Origin: Piscinibacter sp.
Lineage (GTDB): Bacteria; Pseudomonadota; Gammaproteobacteria; Burkholderiales; Burkholderiaceae_C
DNA length: 64,000 nucleotides
Direction of reading: 5' to 3'
Assembly: GCA_016706565.1 (NCBI GenBank)
Contig: JADJJI010000004.1
Span: 186,001-250,000 of the forward strand
Part shown: in pieces, positions 1 to 8,352 of the stretch
How the letters are laid out: each line of letters opens with the position of its first letter
Numbering within the stretch: position 1 is the first letter of the stretch
Made by a program: the position numbers and the translations under genes
The notes under the pieces: generated by a model
What the model was told of the DNA's origin: nothing
The model's input: the letters and a program-made list of their open reading frames with translations, nothing else
Database searches by the model: none

Positions 1-860
1 ATCTCGGTCCAGGCGATGGCCTCGCCGTGCGCCAGCGGCAGTGCGCCCTCCGCCAGCCAGTCGCGCCCCTGCGGCGCGGCCAGGCGCAGCACGTCGACGA
101 AGCGGGCGATCAGGCGCATCCATGCATTGTGGAGCGGCAGCGGCACCGGGTCGACGGTGCGTGTCCAGGGCCCGGTCTCGGCGGGCTCGCCCTGCCAGTC
201 GGGGCGGGCGCAGAAGTCCGGCTCGGTGCGCAGGCGCTCGGCCAGCCGCGGCATCGAGGCGAGGGGCTGGTCGAGCAGGCGTAGCGGCCGGCCCGGCGTG
301 GCCATCGACTGCATGCTGCTCGACTGCGTGCGCAGCAGGCGTGCCGGCGGCGTCGCGGCCGCGTTGCACCACTGCAGCGCCCAGCCGGACGGGTCGGCCT
401 CGTGCACTTGCAGCCAATCGGCCAGCGGCATCGAGAGCCAGTGGTGCGCGAGCCAGACGGGCAAGGCCTGCAGTTGCTCGGCCGGGTCGAGCGCCTCGCG
501 CCACAGCGGGCAACTGCGCAGCAGCAGCACCGGCTCCGCGGCCGGTGCACCGGGCAGCAGGCGGTGCCAGTCGTGGGCGATGCGCAGGATCTGCTCGCGC
601 GCCGTGGCGGCTTGCAGCGCGGTGCGCTCCTCGATGCTGGAGACGGCGCGCTCGCCCAGCGCCGCGGCCACGGCACGTTTCGCGGTGCCGCGGTGGGCAT
701 GGGCGCACAGAGTGAACAGTGCGCCCAGGGTGCCGGGCAGGTCGGCGGCGGGCCGGCCGCGCGCCAGCTGCGCGGCCTGCATCGGCCGGCTGCTGGCGAT
801 GGTCGGCAGCGCCGCGCCGGGCTGCAGCCGCATGCGTCCGGCCAGGCCGGCGAGACTCAT
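1..860 (-). CDS. hupK: HupK/HoxV-like hydrogenase maturation protein (C-terminus beyond window)
   Basis: A minus-strand frame opens with ATG at 860 and stays open to the window edge, so at least 286 residues are present and the C-terminus is missing. The start overlaps the hybE stop as ATGA (857-860). The N-terminus reads MSLAGLAGRMRLQPGAALP, and a later stretch contains LRTEPDFCARPDW followed by GPWTR. This fits HupK/HoxV, a protein distantly related to the hydrogenase large subunit and thought to act as a scaffold during assembly of the NiFe(CN)2CO site. Its place as last gene after rubredoxin and HybE matches the order hoxR-hoxT-hoxV. Family assignment is from position and sequence character; the diagnostic C-terminus cannot be seen. 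Confidence 0.8.
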   Translation of the reverse strand, partial: MSLAGLAGRMRLQPGAALPTIASSRPMQAAQLARGRPAADLPGTLGALFTLCAHAHRGTAKRAVAAALGERAVSSIEERTALQAATAREQILRIAHDWHRLLPGAPAAEPVLLLRSCPLWREALDPAEQLQALPVWLAHHWLSMPLADWLQVHEADPSGWALQWCNAAATPPARLLRTQSSSMQSMATPGRPLRLLDQPLASMPRLAERLRTEPDFCARPDWQGEPAETGPWTRTVDPVPLPLHNAWMRLIARFVDVLRLAAPQGRDWLAEGALPLAHGEAIAWTE

Positions 861-1321
861 GCCGCTGCTCCCGTGCGGCCGAACAGGAAGCCGCGCCGTG
901 CGGGTTGCGCCGGCGCACGCGGTGCGGCGCGAAGCTCCTTCAACGCCTCGTGCGCGGTGGCGACGGCCGCGGCCTGGTTGGCGAACTCGAACATCGGCGA
1001 GAACAGCGAGCAGGCCTCGAACGCGCCCACGCCGGGCTCGAAGGCGCCGATGAAATCCAGCCGGCGCGTGCCGATGTCGCGTGCAGCGACGGCGCGCACG
1101 GCCAGTGGCGCCACATCGCCCTGCAGCGGCAGGCGCAGCAGGTTCATGAACCAGGGGGTGACCAGCACGCCGAGCGCATGACTGCCGTCTTCGCTGATCT
1201 CGAAGTCGACCGCCTGCACCTCGAGCCGCGGGTTCAGGACCGGCACGCCGTCCATGCGCGTGGCCGCGATGTGGCGGAACGCCGCTTCGAGCGCCTGCAG
1301 CCGTGTGGCCAGCGAGATCAT
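857..1321 (-). CDS. hupJ: [NiFe]-hydrogenase assembly chaperone, HybE/HupJ/HoxT family
   Basis: 154-residue cytoplasmic protein starting MISLATRLQALEAAF. The core segment with VLNPRLEVQAVDF and LGVLVTPWFMNLL is the hallmark of the HybE family, which assists maturation or Tat-dependent export of uptake hydrogenase subunits. The start overlaps the rubredoxin stop as ATGA at 1318-1321, and its stop overlaps the hupK start, so translation is coupled on both sides. A longer upstream frame exists (to 1474), but it only antiparallels the rubredoxin frame and lacks family similarity. The last 20 or so residues (Ala/Arg/Pro-rich, ending FLFGRTGAAA) look like a flexible tail. Confidence 0.9.
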   Translation of the reverse strand: MISLATRLQALEAAFRHIAATRMDGVPVLNPRLEVQAVDFEISEDGSHALGVLVTPWFMNLLRLPLQGDVAPLAVRAVAARDIGTRRLDFIGAFEPGVGAFEACSLFSPMFEFANQAAAVATAHEALKELRAAPRAPAQPARRGFLFGRTGAAA

Positions 1322-1548
1322 GCGGCGTCCTGCAGCACCATGAACTGGTCGGCCGCGCCGTCGCACTGCGGGCAGCGCCAGTGCGCGGGCAGCGCCGAGA
1401 AGGGCGTGCCGGGCGCGACCTGCCAGACATCGTCGCCCTGCGCCGGGTCGTAGACCCACCAGCAGATCTTGCATTCGAGCCGGGCGCCCGCGGGCAGCCG
1501 GGCCGCGTCTCCGAGGTAACTGCCCTCGAAGCCGGGGACGAAACTCAT
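1318..1548 (-). CDS. hupI: Rubredoxin of the hydrogenase operon (HupI/HoxR)
   Basis: 76-residue rubredoxin. Two CxxC knuckles bind one iron: C26/C29 (CKICWWVYD) and C59/C62 (CPQCD), with the usual aromatic residues next to them. An N-terminal extension of about 20 residues (MSFVPGFEGSYLGD) is typical of HupI/HoxR compared with free rubredoxins. In Ralstonia, HoxR is needed for hydrogenase function under oxygen, probably as an electron carrier for the modified proximal cluster; that role is inferred here. The ATG at 1548 overlaps the hupH stop by 4 nt and the stop overlaps hybE by 4 nt. Confidence 0.93.
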   Translation of the reverse strand: MSFVPGFEGSYLGDAARLPAGARLECKICWWVYDPAQGDDVWQVAPGTPFSALPAHWRCPQCDGAADQFMVLQDAA

Positions 1549-2441
1549 GCCTGCTCCACCCACTGCAGGACTTCCGAGAGACGCTCGTGCGTGTCCGCCA
1601 GGTCTTCCTGCGCCGCGCAGGCCACCTCGGGCAGCGTGCTGACCTCGATGGCGTTGAGGATCACCTTGTCCTGCGAGTTGTAGTAGACGACGCGCCAGGT
1701 GTTCGCCGCCAGCGTGTTGGTGATGCGGCAGTTGCCGTAGCCGCGCGACAGGATCACCACACGGCCGGTGCCGAGCTGGTGGTCGATGTGCGCGATGTCG
1801 TCGGGCGACAGCGGCAGCAGCGTGAGGTTGACGACATGCGCGTCCTGCCCCGGCGACCAGCGCTCGCGCTGGTCGGCCAGCTCGACGAGGATCGTCGGCA
1901 CGTTGACCATCTGCGCCGGCAGCGGGCCGGGCGCCGTGCGCGGCGCCTGCGCGTCGTCGCGCGCCGCCTCGATCAGCGCCGCGGGAATCGCGCCGACCTC
2001 GATGTGGTCGTGCAGCGCACCGTCGTCGTCGATGGCGAGCACGCGCCACACGCCGGCGAACACCGACTCCTGCACGCGCACGCGCACCGCATCGGCGCCG
2101 AAGCTGCGCGTCTCGGGCCGCGCCAGCACCTGCGCGCTGACCTCGCCCTCGCCGAGCACCTGATTGACCAGCGCAAGTTCATTCGCCGGCAGGCCGCCGA
2201 GCGGGATCGGCGCGACAGCCTCGCCGCGCAGCGATGACGCGACGGCGTCGATCACCGCCTGCAGCACCTGCGTGGCGATGGCGTGGCCGGCCAGTTCCTC
2301 GGGCTCGGGCAGCACCGGCGGGCGGTAGGTGTCCATGCCGCTGGGCATGGGCATGTAGTCCAGCGTCTCGTCTTCGGGCTGGCTGCCCGGGCCGAGAGCA
2401 GCGACCACCGGGATCGGGAAGGGGCGGGCGTTCGGGTTCAT
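1545..2441 (-). CDS. hupH: Hydrogenase expression/formation protein HupH/HoxQ (HyaF family)
   Basis: 298-residue HyaF/HupH-like protein. The N-terminal segment (MNPNARPFPIPVV) and the C-terminal block with HQLGTGRVVILSRGYGNCRI followed by NTWRVVYYNSQDK are the conserved family signatures. HupH/HoxQ proteins work with HupG/HoxO in maturing the small subunit and protecting its Fe-S clusters from oxygen. The ATG at 2441 was chosen because upstream sequence in the same frame is Arg/Ala-rich antisense noise. It lies 20 nt after hupG and its stop overlaps the rubredoxin start. Confidence 0.92.
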   Translation of the reverse strand: MNPNARPFPIPVVAALGPGSQPEDETLDYMPMPSGMDTYRPPVLPEPEELAGHAIATQVLQAVIDAVASSLRGEAVAPIPLGGLPANELALVNQVLGEGEVSAQVLARPETRSFGADAVRVRVQESVFAGVWRVLAIDDDGALHDHIEVGAIPAALIEAARDDAQAPRTAPGPLPAQMVNVPTILVELADQRERWSPGQDAHVVNLTLLPLSPDDIAHIDHQLGTGRVVILSRGYGNCRITNTLAANTWRVVYYNSQDKVILNAIEVSTLPEVACAAQEDLADTHERLSEVLQWVEQA

Positions 2442-2461
2442 CGGGCAGCCTTCGTTCAATT

Positions 2462-2914
2462 TCAGTGGCAGGACGGCGCGCTGTTCGCGCTCACCAGCGG
2501 GATGCCGATGCCCGGCACGCGCGAGGCCGGCATCGACAGCGCCTCGGCCACGCGCTCGAGGTACTCCGTCCAGTCGTGCATGCCGGCCAGCGTGGTGACG
2601 TACTCGCCGTCGCGCAGGAACACCAGCGCCGGCCAGCGCTGCGAGCCGAAGCGGCGCGCGATGGCCTCCTGGCTGTCCAGCGGCACCACGCCGACCTCGA
2701 ATCGGCCGGGCAGTGCCGCCTGCAACTCGGGCAGCACCACGGCCACGTCCAGGCCCTCGGGGAACTGCACCGGGTCGCCGCTGAGGAAGATCACGCGGTC
2801 GCCGGGCAACGCGATGAAGGCGTCCAGCGTGTCGGGCTCGACGCGCTGCGCGCCGCGTTCGTCGATGAGGCGCTGCAGCAGCGGGGGCAGGGTGGATGCG
2901 GACATGGGGGTCAC
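2462..2914 (-). CDS. hupG: Hydrogenase small-subunit chaperone HupG/HoxO (HyaE family, thioredoxin-like)
   Basis: 150-residue thioredoxin-fold protein of the HyaE/HupG family. The segment RRFGSQRWPALVFLRDGEYV corresponds to the cis-Pro region of thioredoxins, but no CxxC redox motif is present, as expected for this family. HoxO/HyaE binds the Tat signal peptide of the small subunit and keeps it from export until maturation. The protein ends in Cys-His. The ATG at 2914 overlaps the hupF stop (ATGA); a second in-frame ATG at 2905 is an alternative start. Confidence 0.9.
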   Translation of the reverse strand: MTPMSASTLPPLLQRLIDERGAQRVEPDTLDAFIALPGDRVIFLSGDPVQFPEGLDVAVVLPELQAALPGRFEVGVVPLDSQEAIARRFGSQRWPALVFLRDGEYVTTLAGMHDWTEYLERVAEALSMPASRVPGIGIPLVSANSAPSCH

Positions 2915-3243
2915 TCCGGGAAGGATTCAGGGGTGGCGCGGCCGGCGAGGGCGGCCAGCGCGGTGGGATCCATGCGCGAGGGCAGCGCGAAGCCGACCTC
3001 GTCGAACGGCTGGGTCGAAGCACCGGCGAGCGCGCCCTGCAGCAGGTCGAGCACGCCGTTGACCTCGGCGGCGCGGTCGGCGGCGATGCGTTCGCGCGCG
3101 GCATCGAGGAAGACGAGCAGCCACTCGCCCTCGTGCGGCGCGTCGATCAGCGCGGTATCGACACGCTTGACCTCGCCGCGCCCCGCCACCCAGGCATGAC
3201 CGGGTTCGGTGCGCAGCACTTGCATGGGGATGCCGATGCACAT
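2911..3243 (-). CDS. hupF: HypC/HupF-family hydrogenase maturation chaperone (HoxL-like)
   Basis: 110-residue protein starting MCIGIPMQV. The invariant Cys2 is the residue by which HypC-type chaperones hold the Fe(CN)2CO moiety or contact the large-subunit precursor. The rest has the small beta-barrel pattern of HypC followed by a helical C-terminal extension typical of HupF/HoxL, the dedicated paralogue in membrane-bound hydrogenase operons. It lies 13 nt after hupD and its stop overlaps hupG. Confidence 0.93.
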   Translation of the reverse strand: MCIGIPMQVLRTEPGHAWVAGRGEVKRVDTALIDAPHEGEWLLVFLDAARERIAADRAAEVNGVLDLLQGALAGASTQPFDEVGFALPSRMDPTALAALAGRATPESFPE

Positions 3244-3256
3244 GGGGCAGTGCCGT

Positions 3257-3874
3257 TCAGCGCAGCGGAATGAAACGTTCGTCGCCGACGCGGCAGGCCT
3301 GCTCGGCGGCCGGCCGGCCCTGCTCGTAGGCGCCCAGCGCCAGCGTGGGCACCGTCACCGCCTCGTCGTCGCCTGGCGCAGCGTCGCGCGGCAGCGGCCG
3401 CGCGCCCCACTGGCGCAGGCGGTCGAGGCCGAGCGCGAGCGCGTCTTCCATCGCCGTCTTCACGATGGGGCGCAGGCTGCCGCCGTAGTCTTCCAGCTCC
3501 TGCGGCTGGCAGCCGATCAGCAACACCTCGTCTGGGTACTGCTCGGTGAGCTGCGCCAGCATCAGCACTTCCTGGAAGCCGGTCTGGTGCAGGCTCATCT
3601 TCTTGGCGCCCATGAAGCGCGGCACCTCGTCGTTCTCGATCAGCTTGAGCGTGCCCGGTTCGAGGCCGTAGTCGATGGCGTCGAAGATCAGCAGCTTGCG
3701 CGCCGCCTGCACATGCTGGATCAGGTACAGGCCCTGCGTGCCGCCGTCGACCAGCTGCACCGGCGCGCCTTGCGTCTCGTCGAAGGCCCAGCGCTGCTGG
3801 AGTGCCTCGACGCAGCGCACGCCGAAGCCTTCGTCGGCCCACAGCACATTGCCGATGCCCAGTACGGTGATCAT
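3257..3874 (-). CDS. hupD: Hydrogenase maturation endopeptidase HupD/HoxM
   Basis: 205-residue HybD/HupD-family protease. It removes the C-terminal peptide of the large subunit after nickel insertion. Expected nickel-sensing ligands are visible: E15 in GNVLWADEGFG, D65 in LLIFDAIDYG and H96 in KKMSLHQTGF. The N-terminus MITVLGIGN is the canonical start of the fold. Its substrate is HupL, whose tail after DPCLACSTH would be cut. Unlike its tightly packed neighbours, it is separated from hupC by 246 bp holding an inverted-repeat element, so it may need its own ribosome entry or depend on read-through. Confidence 0.95.
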   Translation of the reverse strand: MITVLGIGNVLWADEGFGVRCVEALQQRWAFDETQGAPVQLVDGGTQGLYLIQHVQAARKLLIFDAIDYGLEPGTLKLIENDEVPRFMGAKKMSLHQTGFQEVLMLAQLTEQYPDEVLLIGCQPQELEDYGGSLRPIVKTAMEDALALGLDRLRQWGARPLPRDAAPGDDEAVTVPTLALGAYEQGRPAAEQACRVGDERFIPLR

Positions 3875-3894
3875 GATCGTCTTTCTCCTGCCGC

Positions 3895-4094
3895 GAGCCC
3901 GCCGGTCTCGCCCGGCCGGCGCGCGACCGAGCGCGTGTTGGACGAGCCTACGCTTCGATTGACCCTAGCCTTCAACAGCCGAAACTTGTAGCCAGAGGCA
4001 GCAGCCAAATCGTGTTCCAGGCCCTTTGCTTTGGTGACTTTCATTTGGGCCAGCAAATGAAAGTTACCGCCGGCCGGGCGCGACCGGCGGGCTC
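3895..4094. repeat. 200-bp inverted-repeat element between hupC and hupD
   Basis: The 27 bp at 3895-3921 are repeated in inverted orientation at 4068-4094 with 26 of 27 positions matching. The arms read GAGCCCGCCGGTCTCGCCCG plus CCGGCG. They enclose about 146 bp with lower GC and a second, shorter perfect hairpin (4033-4068). No convincing gene is inside; an 82-codon frame spanning 3871-4119 has no recognisable protein character. It may be a non-autonomous repeat or a processing/attenuation structure in the hup transcript. Confidence 0.75.
4033..4068. repeat. Palindromic hairpin (ACTTTCATTTG / CAAATGAAAGT)
   Basis: Perfect 11-bp arms ACTTTCATTTG (4037-4047) and CAAATGAAAGT (4054-4064) with a 6-nt loop GGCCAG. 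The stem extends to about 15 bp (GGTG...TACC) with one G:T pair. I recall similar GGTNACTTTC...GAAAGTNACC palindromes as common intergenic repeats in Burkholderiales; that is memory, not a search. It sits inside the larger inverted repeat. Confidence 0.7.
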
Positions 4095-4120
4095 TCACGC
4101 AGTGAGCAACCTCAGCCATT

Positions 4121-4852
4121 TCAGTTCTTGAACGTCCGATACCCAGAGATCATGGTCGACACCATGCTCTGCCTCCCCATGATGTCTTCGCGGATCGCCG
4201 CATAGACATGCAGCACGACGAAGATCACCACGCCCCACATGCCCAGGTGGTGCCAGGTGTGCACGTCCTGCGACTGGCCCATCAGCGGGATCAGCCAGCT
4301 GCTGAACAGGCGGTTCGCCCACGAGCCGGCCTGCGTGCCCTCGCCGTACAGCGCGAAGCCGGTGAAGGCCATGAACACCGACAGGAACAGGAAGCCGAAC
4401 ATCGCGCCGCGCGCCAGCGGGTTGTGGCCGACGTAGCGGCTGGGCAGCGGGATCAGGAAGCCGTACCACTTCAGCATCGTCAGCACCTCGCGCCAGTAGG
4501 CAGCGCTGAACACCGGCAGCGTGAACAGCTCGCGCGCATGGTGGTTGCCGACGAAGGCCCAGTACAGGCGCCCGAGCAGGCCGACGGCGAACACGTAGCC
4601 AGCCGCGAAGTGCGCGAAGCGGATGTAGCCCATCAGGAAGTTCGCGCTGGCCTCGCCGGGCTGCGTGGGCAGCGGCGAGCCGATGAAGTAGCCGGTGATG
4701 GCCAGCACGACGAGCGACAGCGCGTTGACCCAGTGCCACACGCGCACCGGCGCCTGGTACACATAGACCGACTTGATCGACGCGGCCTGCGCGACCGCGC
4801 TCTCGTCGGTGCCGGTCGCGTCCGAGATGGCTTGCGGGGTGGTGGCGGACAT
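4121..4852 (-). CDS. hupC: Ni/Fe-hydrogenase b-type cytochrome subunit (HupC/HoxZ)
   Basis: 243-residue integral membrane dihaem cytochrome b. It anchors the periplasmic HupSL dimer and passes electrons to quinone. Four membrane segments are visible at roughly residues 42-60, 77-98, 148-170 and 203-222. Candidate haem-ligating histidines lie in RVWHWVNAL (H40), IRFAHFAAG (H81) and VHTWHHLGMWG (about 198-202). Length matches HoxZ/HupC (about 240). It starts 17 nt after the small HupE-like gene. Confidence 0.95.
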   Translation of the reverse strand: MSATTPQAISDATGTDESAVAQAASIKSVYVYQAPVRVWHWVNALSLVVLAITGYFIGSPLPTQPGEASANFLMGYIRFAHFAAGYVFAVGLLGRLYWAFVGNHHARELFTLPVFSAAYWREVLTMLKWYGFLIPLPSRYVGHNPLARGAMFGFLFLSVFMAFTGFALYGEGTQAGSWANRLFSSWLIPLMGQSQDVHTWHHLGMWGVVIFVVLHVYAAIREDIMGRQSMVSTMISGYRTFKN

Positions 4853-4869
4853 GGTGGTGCCTCCCGGGT

Positions 4870-5127
4870 TCAGCGGCGGGTGGGGGTGGAGGTGCGATCG
4901 GCCTGATCGGCGCGGTCCGAACGCCGGCGGCGCCGGATCGCACGCACCAGCACCACCGCGTAGCCGACGGCCAGCGCCAGCAGCATCGGCACCACGTGCT
5001 CGGCCTCCAGCACGTGCATCAGGTTGTCGGGCGCGGTCAGGCCGTGGCCCGGGTGGGCCTGGGCCGCCGCGGCGGCGAGCAGGGCCGCCACGGCAGTCGC
5101 GGCACGGATCGTTCGTTGAGTCGTCAT
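4870..5127 (-). CDS. Small HupE-like membrane protein in the hydrogenase operon
   Basis: 85-residue protein between hupL and hupC, where the reference hox operon has none. The ATG at 5127 is preceded by GGAGACAACACG, a good Shine-Dalgarno at proper spacing. An upstream ATG at 5151 overlaps the hupL stop but lacks one. A cleavable signal (RTIRAATAVAALLAAAAAQA) is followed by HPGHG and then by one membrane helix with the pattern H-x(6)-H (NLMHVLEAEHVVPMLLALAV) and an Arg-rich cytoplasmic tail. HupE/UreJ nickel permeases have a mature N-terminus with the same HxGHG motif and a similar His-spaced first helix. This protein therefore looks like a HupE cut down to its first segment. Function unknown; nickel delivery or a structural role are guesses. 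Confidence 0.75.
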   Translation of the reverse strand: MTTQRTIRAATAVAALLAAAAAQAHPGHGLTAPDNLMHVLEAEHVVPMLLALAVGYAVVLVRAIRRRRRSDRADQADRTSTPTRR

Positions 5128-5150
5128 CGTGTTGTCTCCGAAGGGGGTCA

Positions 5151-7007
5151 TCAGCGCACCTTGACGCGGGTGAGCTCGGCGCCGTCCTCGCTCATCACGT
5201 GCGTGGAGCAGGCAAGGCAGGGGTCGAAGGAGTGCAGCGTGCGCAGGATCTCGACCGGCTGCTCCGGGTTGACCATCGGCGTGTTCATCAGGCTGGCCTC
5301 GAAGGCGCCGATCTGGCCCTTCGCGTCACGCGGGCTGCCGTTCCAGGTGGTGGGCACCACGCACTGGTAGTTCTCGATGCGGCCGTCCTTGATCTTCACC
5401 CAGTGGCCCAGCATGCCGCGCGGCGCGGCCACCGTGCCCACGCCCTTGGCCTCCTTCGGCCAGGTGCTCGGGTCCCACTTGTCGACGTTGGCGGTGGCGG
5501 TGTCGCCGGCCTTGATGTTGGCGACCAGCTCCTTGTAGTCGTCGAGCATCATCTCGCCGCAGTACTGGCCCTCGAGCGCGCGCGCCAGCGTGCGGCCGAT
5601 GGTGGTGGGCAGCAGCTGCTTGGCGGTGTACTGCGTCTCGGGCAGGCCCAGCGCCTTCGGGATGGCGCTGTTGATCATCATGGCCGAGTACTCGATCTGC
5701 TCCTTCGGGCGCTGCGAGTACTTGTTGCCCTTCTTCGCGTGGGCGTAGGCGAGGATGTAGCGCGACAGCGGGCCGACCTCCATCGCGTGGCCGCGCCAGC
5801 GCGGTGCCTTGATCCACGAGTACTTGGCGGCCTCGTCGATCTGCTCGATGTTCGTGCGAGTGCCCTTGGTGTTGGCGCCCAGCGCGTAGTTCGGCTCGGT
5901 GACGCCGTCCCAGGGGTGCAGGCCCTTGGTCTCGTCGGCGTACTTGTACCAGCTGTGCGTCACGAACTCCTGCACCTGCTCGGGGTCGCGCGGGTCGATC
6001 GGCAGGATCTCGTCCCAGTTGCCGTTGAGGATCACGCCGCCGGGCAGCTGGTCGGTGCTCTTGTCGTAGTTGACCTTCGGGTACTCGCCGTAGTCGCTGA
6101 CGTTGGTGGCCGAGAGGCCGCCGCCGTGCAGCCAGCCGGCCTGCTTGTAGATCGTGCCGATGGCCAGCACGTCGGGGATGTAGACGTTCTTGTTGAACTC
6201 GATGATCTCGTCGATGCGCGCCTTGACGAAGTTCAGCCGCTCCATGTTGATCGGCGCCCCGGCGGCGCCGTTGCCGTCGATGTTGATCGCGCAGGGCACG
6301 CCGCCCACCAGGTAGTTCGGGTGCGGGTTCTTGCCGCCGAAGATGGTGTGGATCTTCACCCACTCCTTCTGCAGGTCCAGCGCCTCGAGGTAGTGCGTCA
6401 CCGCCATCAGGTTGGCCTCGGCCGGCAGCACGTAGGCCTTGTTGCCCCAGTAGCCGTTCATGAAGGGGCCGAGCTGGCCGGCCTCGACGAACTTCTTCAG
6501 CCGGTTCTGGATGTCGCGGAAGTAGCCTGCCGACGACAGCGGGTGCGCCGGCGACACCAGCTGCTGCAGCTCGCTGGTCTTCTTCGGGTCGGCCTTCAGC
6601 GCCGACACCACGTCGACCCAGTCCAGCGCGTGCAGGTGGTAGAAGTGCACCGCGTGGTCGTGCACCTGCAGCGTCTTGGCCATCATCTCGCGGATCAGGT
6701 GCGCGTTCTTCGGGATCTTGATGCCGAGCGCGTCTTCCACCGCGCGCACCGAGGTGAGCGCGTGGCAGCCGGTGCACACGCCGCAGATGCGCTCGACGAA
6801 GGCCCAGGCGTCGCGCGGGTCGCGGCCCTTGAGGATGACCTCGAGGCCGCGCCACATCGTGCCGGTGGACACGGCGTTGCGGATGACGTTGTTCTTGTCG
6901 AGGTTGACCTCGCAGCGCATGTGGCCCTCGATGCGGGTCACCGGATCGACGACGATGCGCTTGCCGCTGTCGTCGAGCTTGAAGCCTTGCGTTTCGTACG
7001 CGCCCAT
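5151..7007 (-). CDS. hupL: [NiFe]-hydrogenase large subunit (uptake, membrane-bound)
   Basis: 618-residue catalytic subunit that oxidises H2 at a NiFe(CN)2CO centre. The two Ni-binding motifs are complete: C75/C78 in [10 protein letters not shown] and C597/C600 in DPCLACSTH. The last 15 residues ([15 protein letters not shown]) are the peptide removed by HupD after His603. As I recall, length and cysteine numbering match Ralstonia HoxG. It has no signal of its own and should be exported with HupS by the Tat system. It starts 12 nt after hupS. Confidence 0.98.
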   Translation of the reverse strand: MGAYETQGFKLDDSGKRIVVDPVTRIEGHMRCEVNLDKNNVIRNAVSTGTMWRGLEVILKGRDPRDAWAFVERICGVCTGCHALTSVRAVEDALGIKIPKNAHLIREMMAKTLQVHDHAVHFYHLHALDWVDVVSALKADPKKTSELQQLVSPAHPLSSAGYFRDIQNRLKKFVEAGQLGPFMNGYWGNKAYVLPAEANLMAVTHYLEALDLQKEWVKIHTIFGGKNPHPNYLVGGVPCAINIDGNGAAGAPINMERLNFVKARIDEIIEFNKNVYIPDVLAIGTIYKQAGWLHGGGLSATNVSDYGEYPKVNYDKSTDQLPGGVILNGNWDEILPIDPRDPEQVQEFVTHSWYKYADETKGLHPWDGVTEPNYALGANTKGTRTNIEQIDEAAKYSWIKAPRWRGHAMEVGPLSRYILAYAHAKKGNKYSQRPKEQIEYSAMMINSAIPKALGLPETQYTAKQLLPTTIGRTLARALEGQYCGEMMLDDYKELVANIKAGDTATANVDKWDPSTWPKEAKGVGTVAAPRGMLGHWVKIKDGRIENYQCVVPTTWNGSPRDAKGQIGAFEASLMNTPMVNPEQPVEILRTLHSFDPCLACSTHVMSEDGAELTRVKVR

Positions 7008-7019
7008 GGGGTTGGTTCC

Positions 7020-8090
7020 TTATTTCTGCGAGGGTTTCGGGCTGCTGACGCGCTTGATCGCCGACACCGCGGCATGCGCCGCGACCGCCGCGCCGACCAC
7101 GCCGGCCGCCGTGCCGCCGACCTGGTCGGCATTGGCCTCGACGCCGAACTGGTGGATGTCGGTCAGGCGGTTGTAGAACGAGCCCTTGTCCCAGAAGCCG
7201 TCTTCCGAGCAGCCGATGCAGCCGTGGCCGGCCTTGATCGGGAAGCTGGTGCCCTCGTTCCACTGCACGGTGGAGCAGGCGTTGTAGGTGGTCGGGCCCT
7301 TGCAGCCCACCTTGTAGAGGCAGTAGCCCTTGCGCGCGCTCTCGTCGTCGAAGGCCTCGACGAACTGGCCGGCGTCGAAGTGCGGCCGGCGGTAGCACTT
7401 GTCGTGGATGCGCTGGCTGTAGAACATCTTCGGCCGGCCCTGGCGGTCGAGCTCGGGGATGCGGTCGAAGGTCAGCATGTAGGTGATGACGCCGGTCATC
7501 ACCTCGGCGATCGGCGGGCAGCCGGGCACCTTGATGATCGGCTTGTCGGTGATCACCTTGTGCACCGGCACGGCCTGCGTCGGGTTCGGCTTGGCCGCCT
7601 GCACGCAACCCCAGCTGGCGCATGAGCCCCAGCTGATGATCGCCTTGGCGTCCTTGGCGACGTGCTTGAGCTGATCGAGGAATGGCTTGCCGCCGATGAT
7701 GCAGCTCATGCCGTCCTGGTTGAGCGGCGGGTTGCCCTCCACGGCCAGGATGTAGTTGCCCTTGTACTTGACCATGATCTCTTCGAGGATGGCCTCGGCC
7801 TGGTGGCCGGCCGACGCCATCAGCGTGTCGTCGTAGTCCAGCGAGATCATCGACAGCACCACGTCCTTGGCCAGCGGGTGCGCGCTGCGGATGAAGCTCT
7901 CCGAGCAGCAGGTGCACTCCAGCCCGTGCAGCCACAGCACCGGGGTGCGCGGCTTGGTCTCCATCGCATGGGCGATCTGCGGCACGAACGAGGGCGCCAG
8001 GCCCAGCGAGGTGGCGGTCAGCGAGCAGTACTTGAGGAAGCTGCGGCGCGAGATGCCCTGGCGCCGCATCACCTCGTAGAAGGTCTCCAT
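7020..8090 (-). CDS. hupS: [NiFe]-hydrogenase small subunit, oxygen-tolerant type (Tat-exported)
   Basis: 356-residue precursor. The ATG at 8090 follows GGAGACGAGGAC. The twin-arginine motif SRRSFLK is at residues 14-20, with probable cleavage after AHA (42). Mature numbering gives Cys 17, 19, 20 (GLECTCCSE), 115 and 120 (GSCASWGC) and 149 (PGC): the six cysteines of the [4Fe-3S] proximal cluster found in oxygen-tolerant group 1d hydrogenases. Ordinary uptake enzymes have Gly at 19 and 120. Medial and distal cluster ligands follow ([25 protein letters not shown]), then a C-terminal membrane helix (about 312-335) to contact HupC. First gene of the operon. Confidence 0.98.
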   Translation of the reverse strand: METFYEVMRRQGISRRSFLKYCSLTATSLGLAPSFVPQIAHAMETKPRTPVLWLHGLECTCCSESFIRSAHPLAKDVVLSMISLDYDDTLMASAGHQAEAILEEIMVKYKGNYILAVEGNPPLNQDGMSCIIGGKPFLDQLKHVAKDAKAIISWGSCASWGCVQAAKPNPTQAVPVHKVITDKPIIKVPGCPPIAEVMTGVITYMLTFDRIPELDRQGRPKMFYSQRIHDKCYRRPHFDAGQFVEAFDDESARKGYCLYKVGCKGPTTYNACSTVQWNEGTSFPIKAGHGCIGCSEDGFWDKGSFYNRLTDIHQFGVEANADQVGGTAAGVVGAAVAAHAAVSAIKRVSSPKPSQK

Positions 8091-8352
8091 CGTCCTCGTC
8101 TCCTTGTTTGTCGACGCGGGTGATGGACACAAGAGGCGTGCCGCTTTCCGGGCCTCCCCGGGTAAACACCGCCGGTGCCTTGCAAGTGCTTGCGGGCGTT
8201 GGACTTTTTTGCCGAGGATCAAGCCGCCGGCGCAAGCCGGCGAGAGGCGCTGGTCAGCGGCTTGCCGGTGCCGCGATCAAAGCGGAAGGCGCGCTGTCGG
8301 TGTCGCCGCGACAATGCGCAACCATGCGCCTCGCCCCCGACAATCGCCGCCG

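Noticed and set aside
3871-4119. 82-codon frame on the minus strand between hupC and hupD
   Set aside because: It spans the inverted-repeat element, overlaps the hupD start, and its product is basic and repeat-derived with no family character.
4773-7625. 950-codon open frame on the plus strand opposite hupL and hupS
   Set aside because: Antisense shadow of strongly supported hydrogenase genes; composition (Val/Leu/His/Arg-rich) is typical of mirror frames in high-GC DNA.
8091-8352. Sigma-54 promoter upstream of hupS
   Set aside because: No GG-N10-GC pair with a recognisable TGGCAC/TTGC context was found on the minus strand, so no promoter is claimed.
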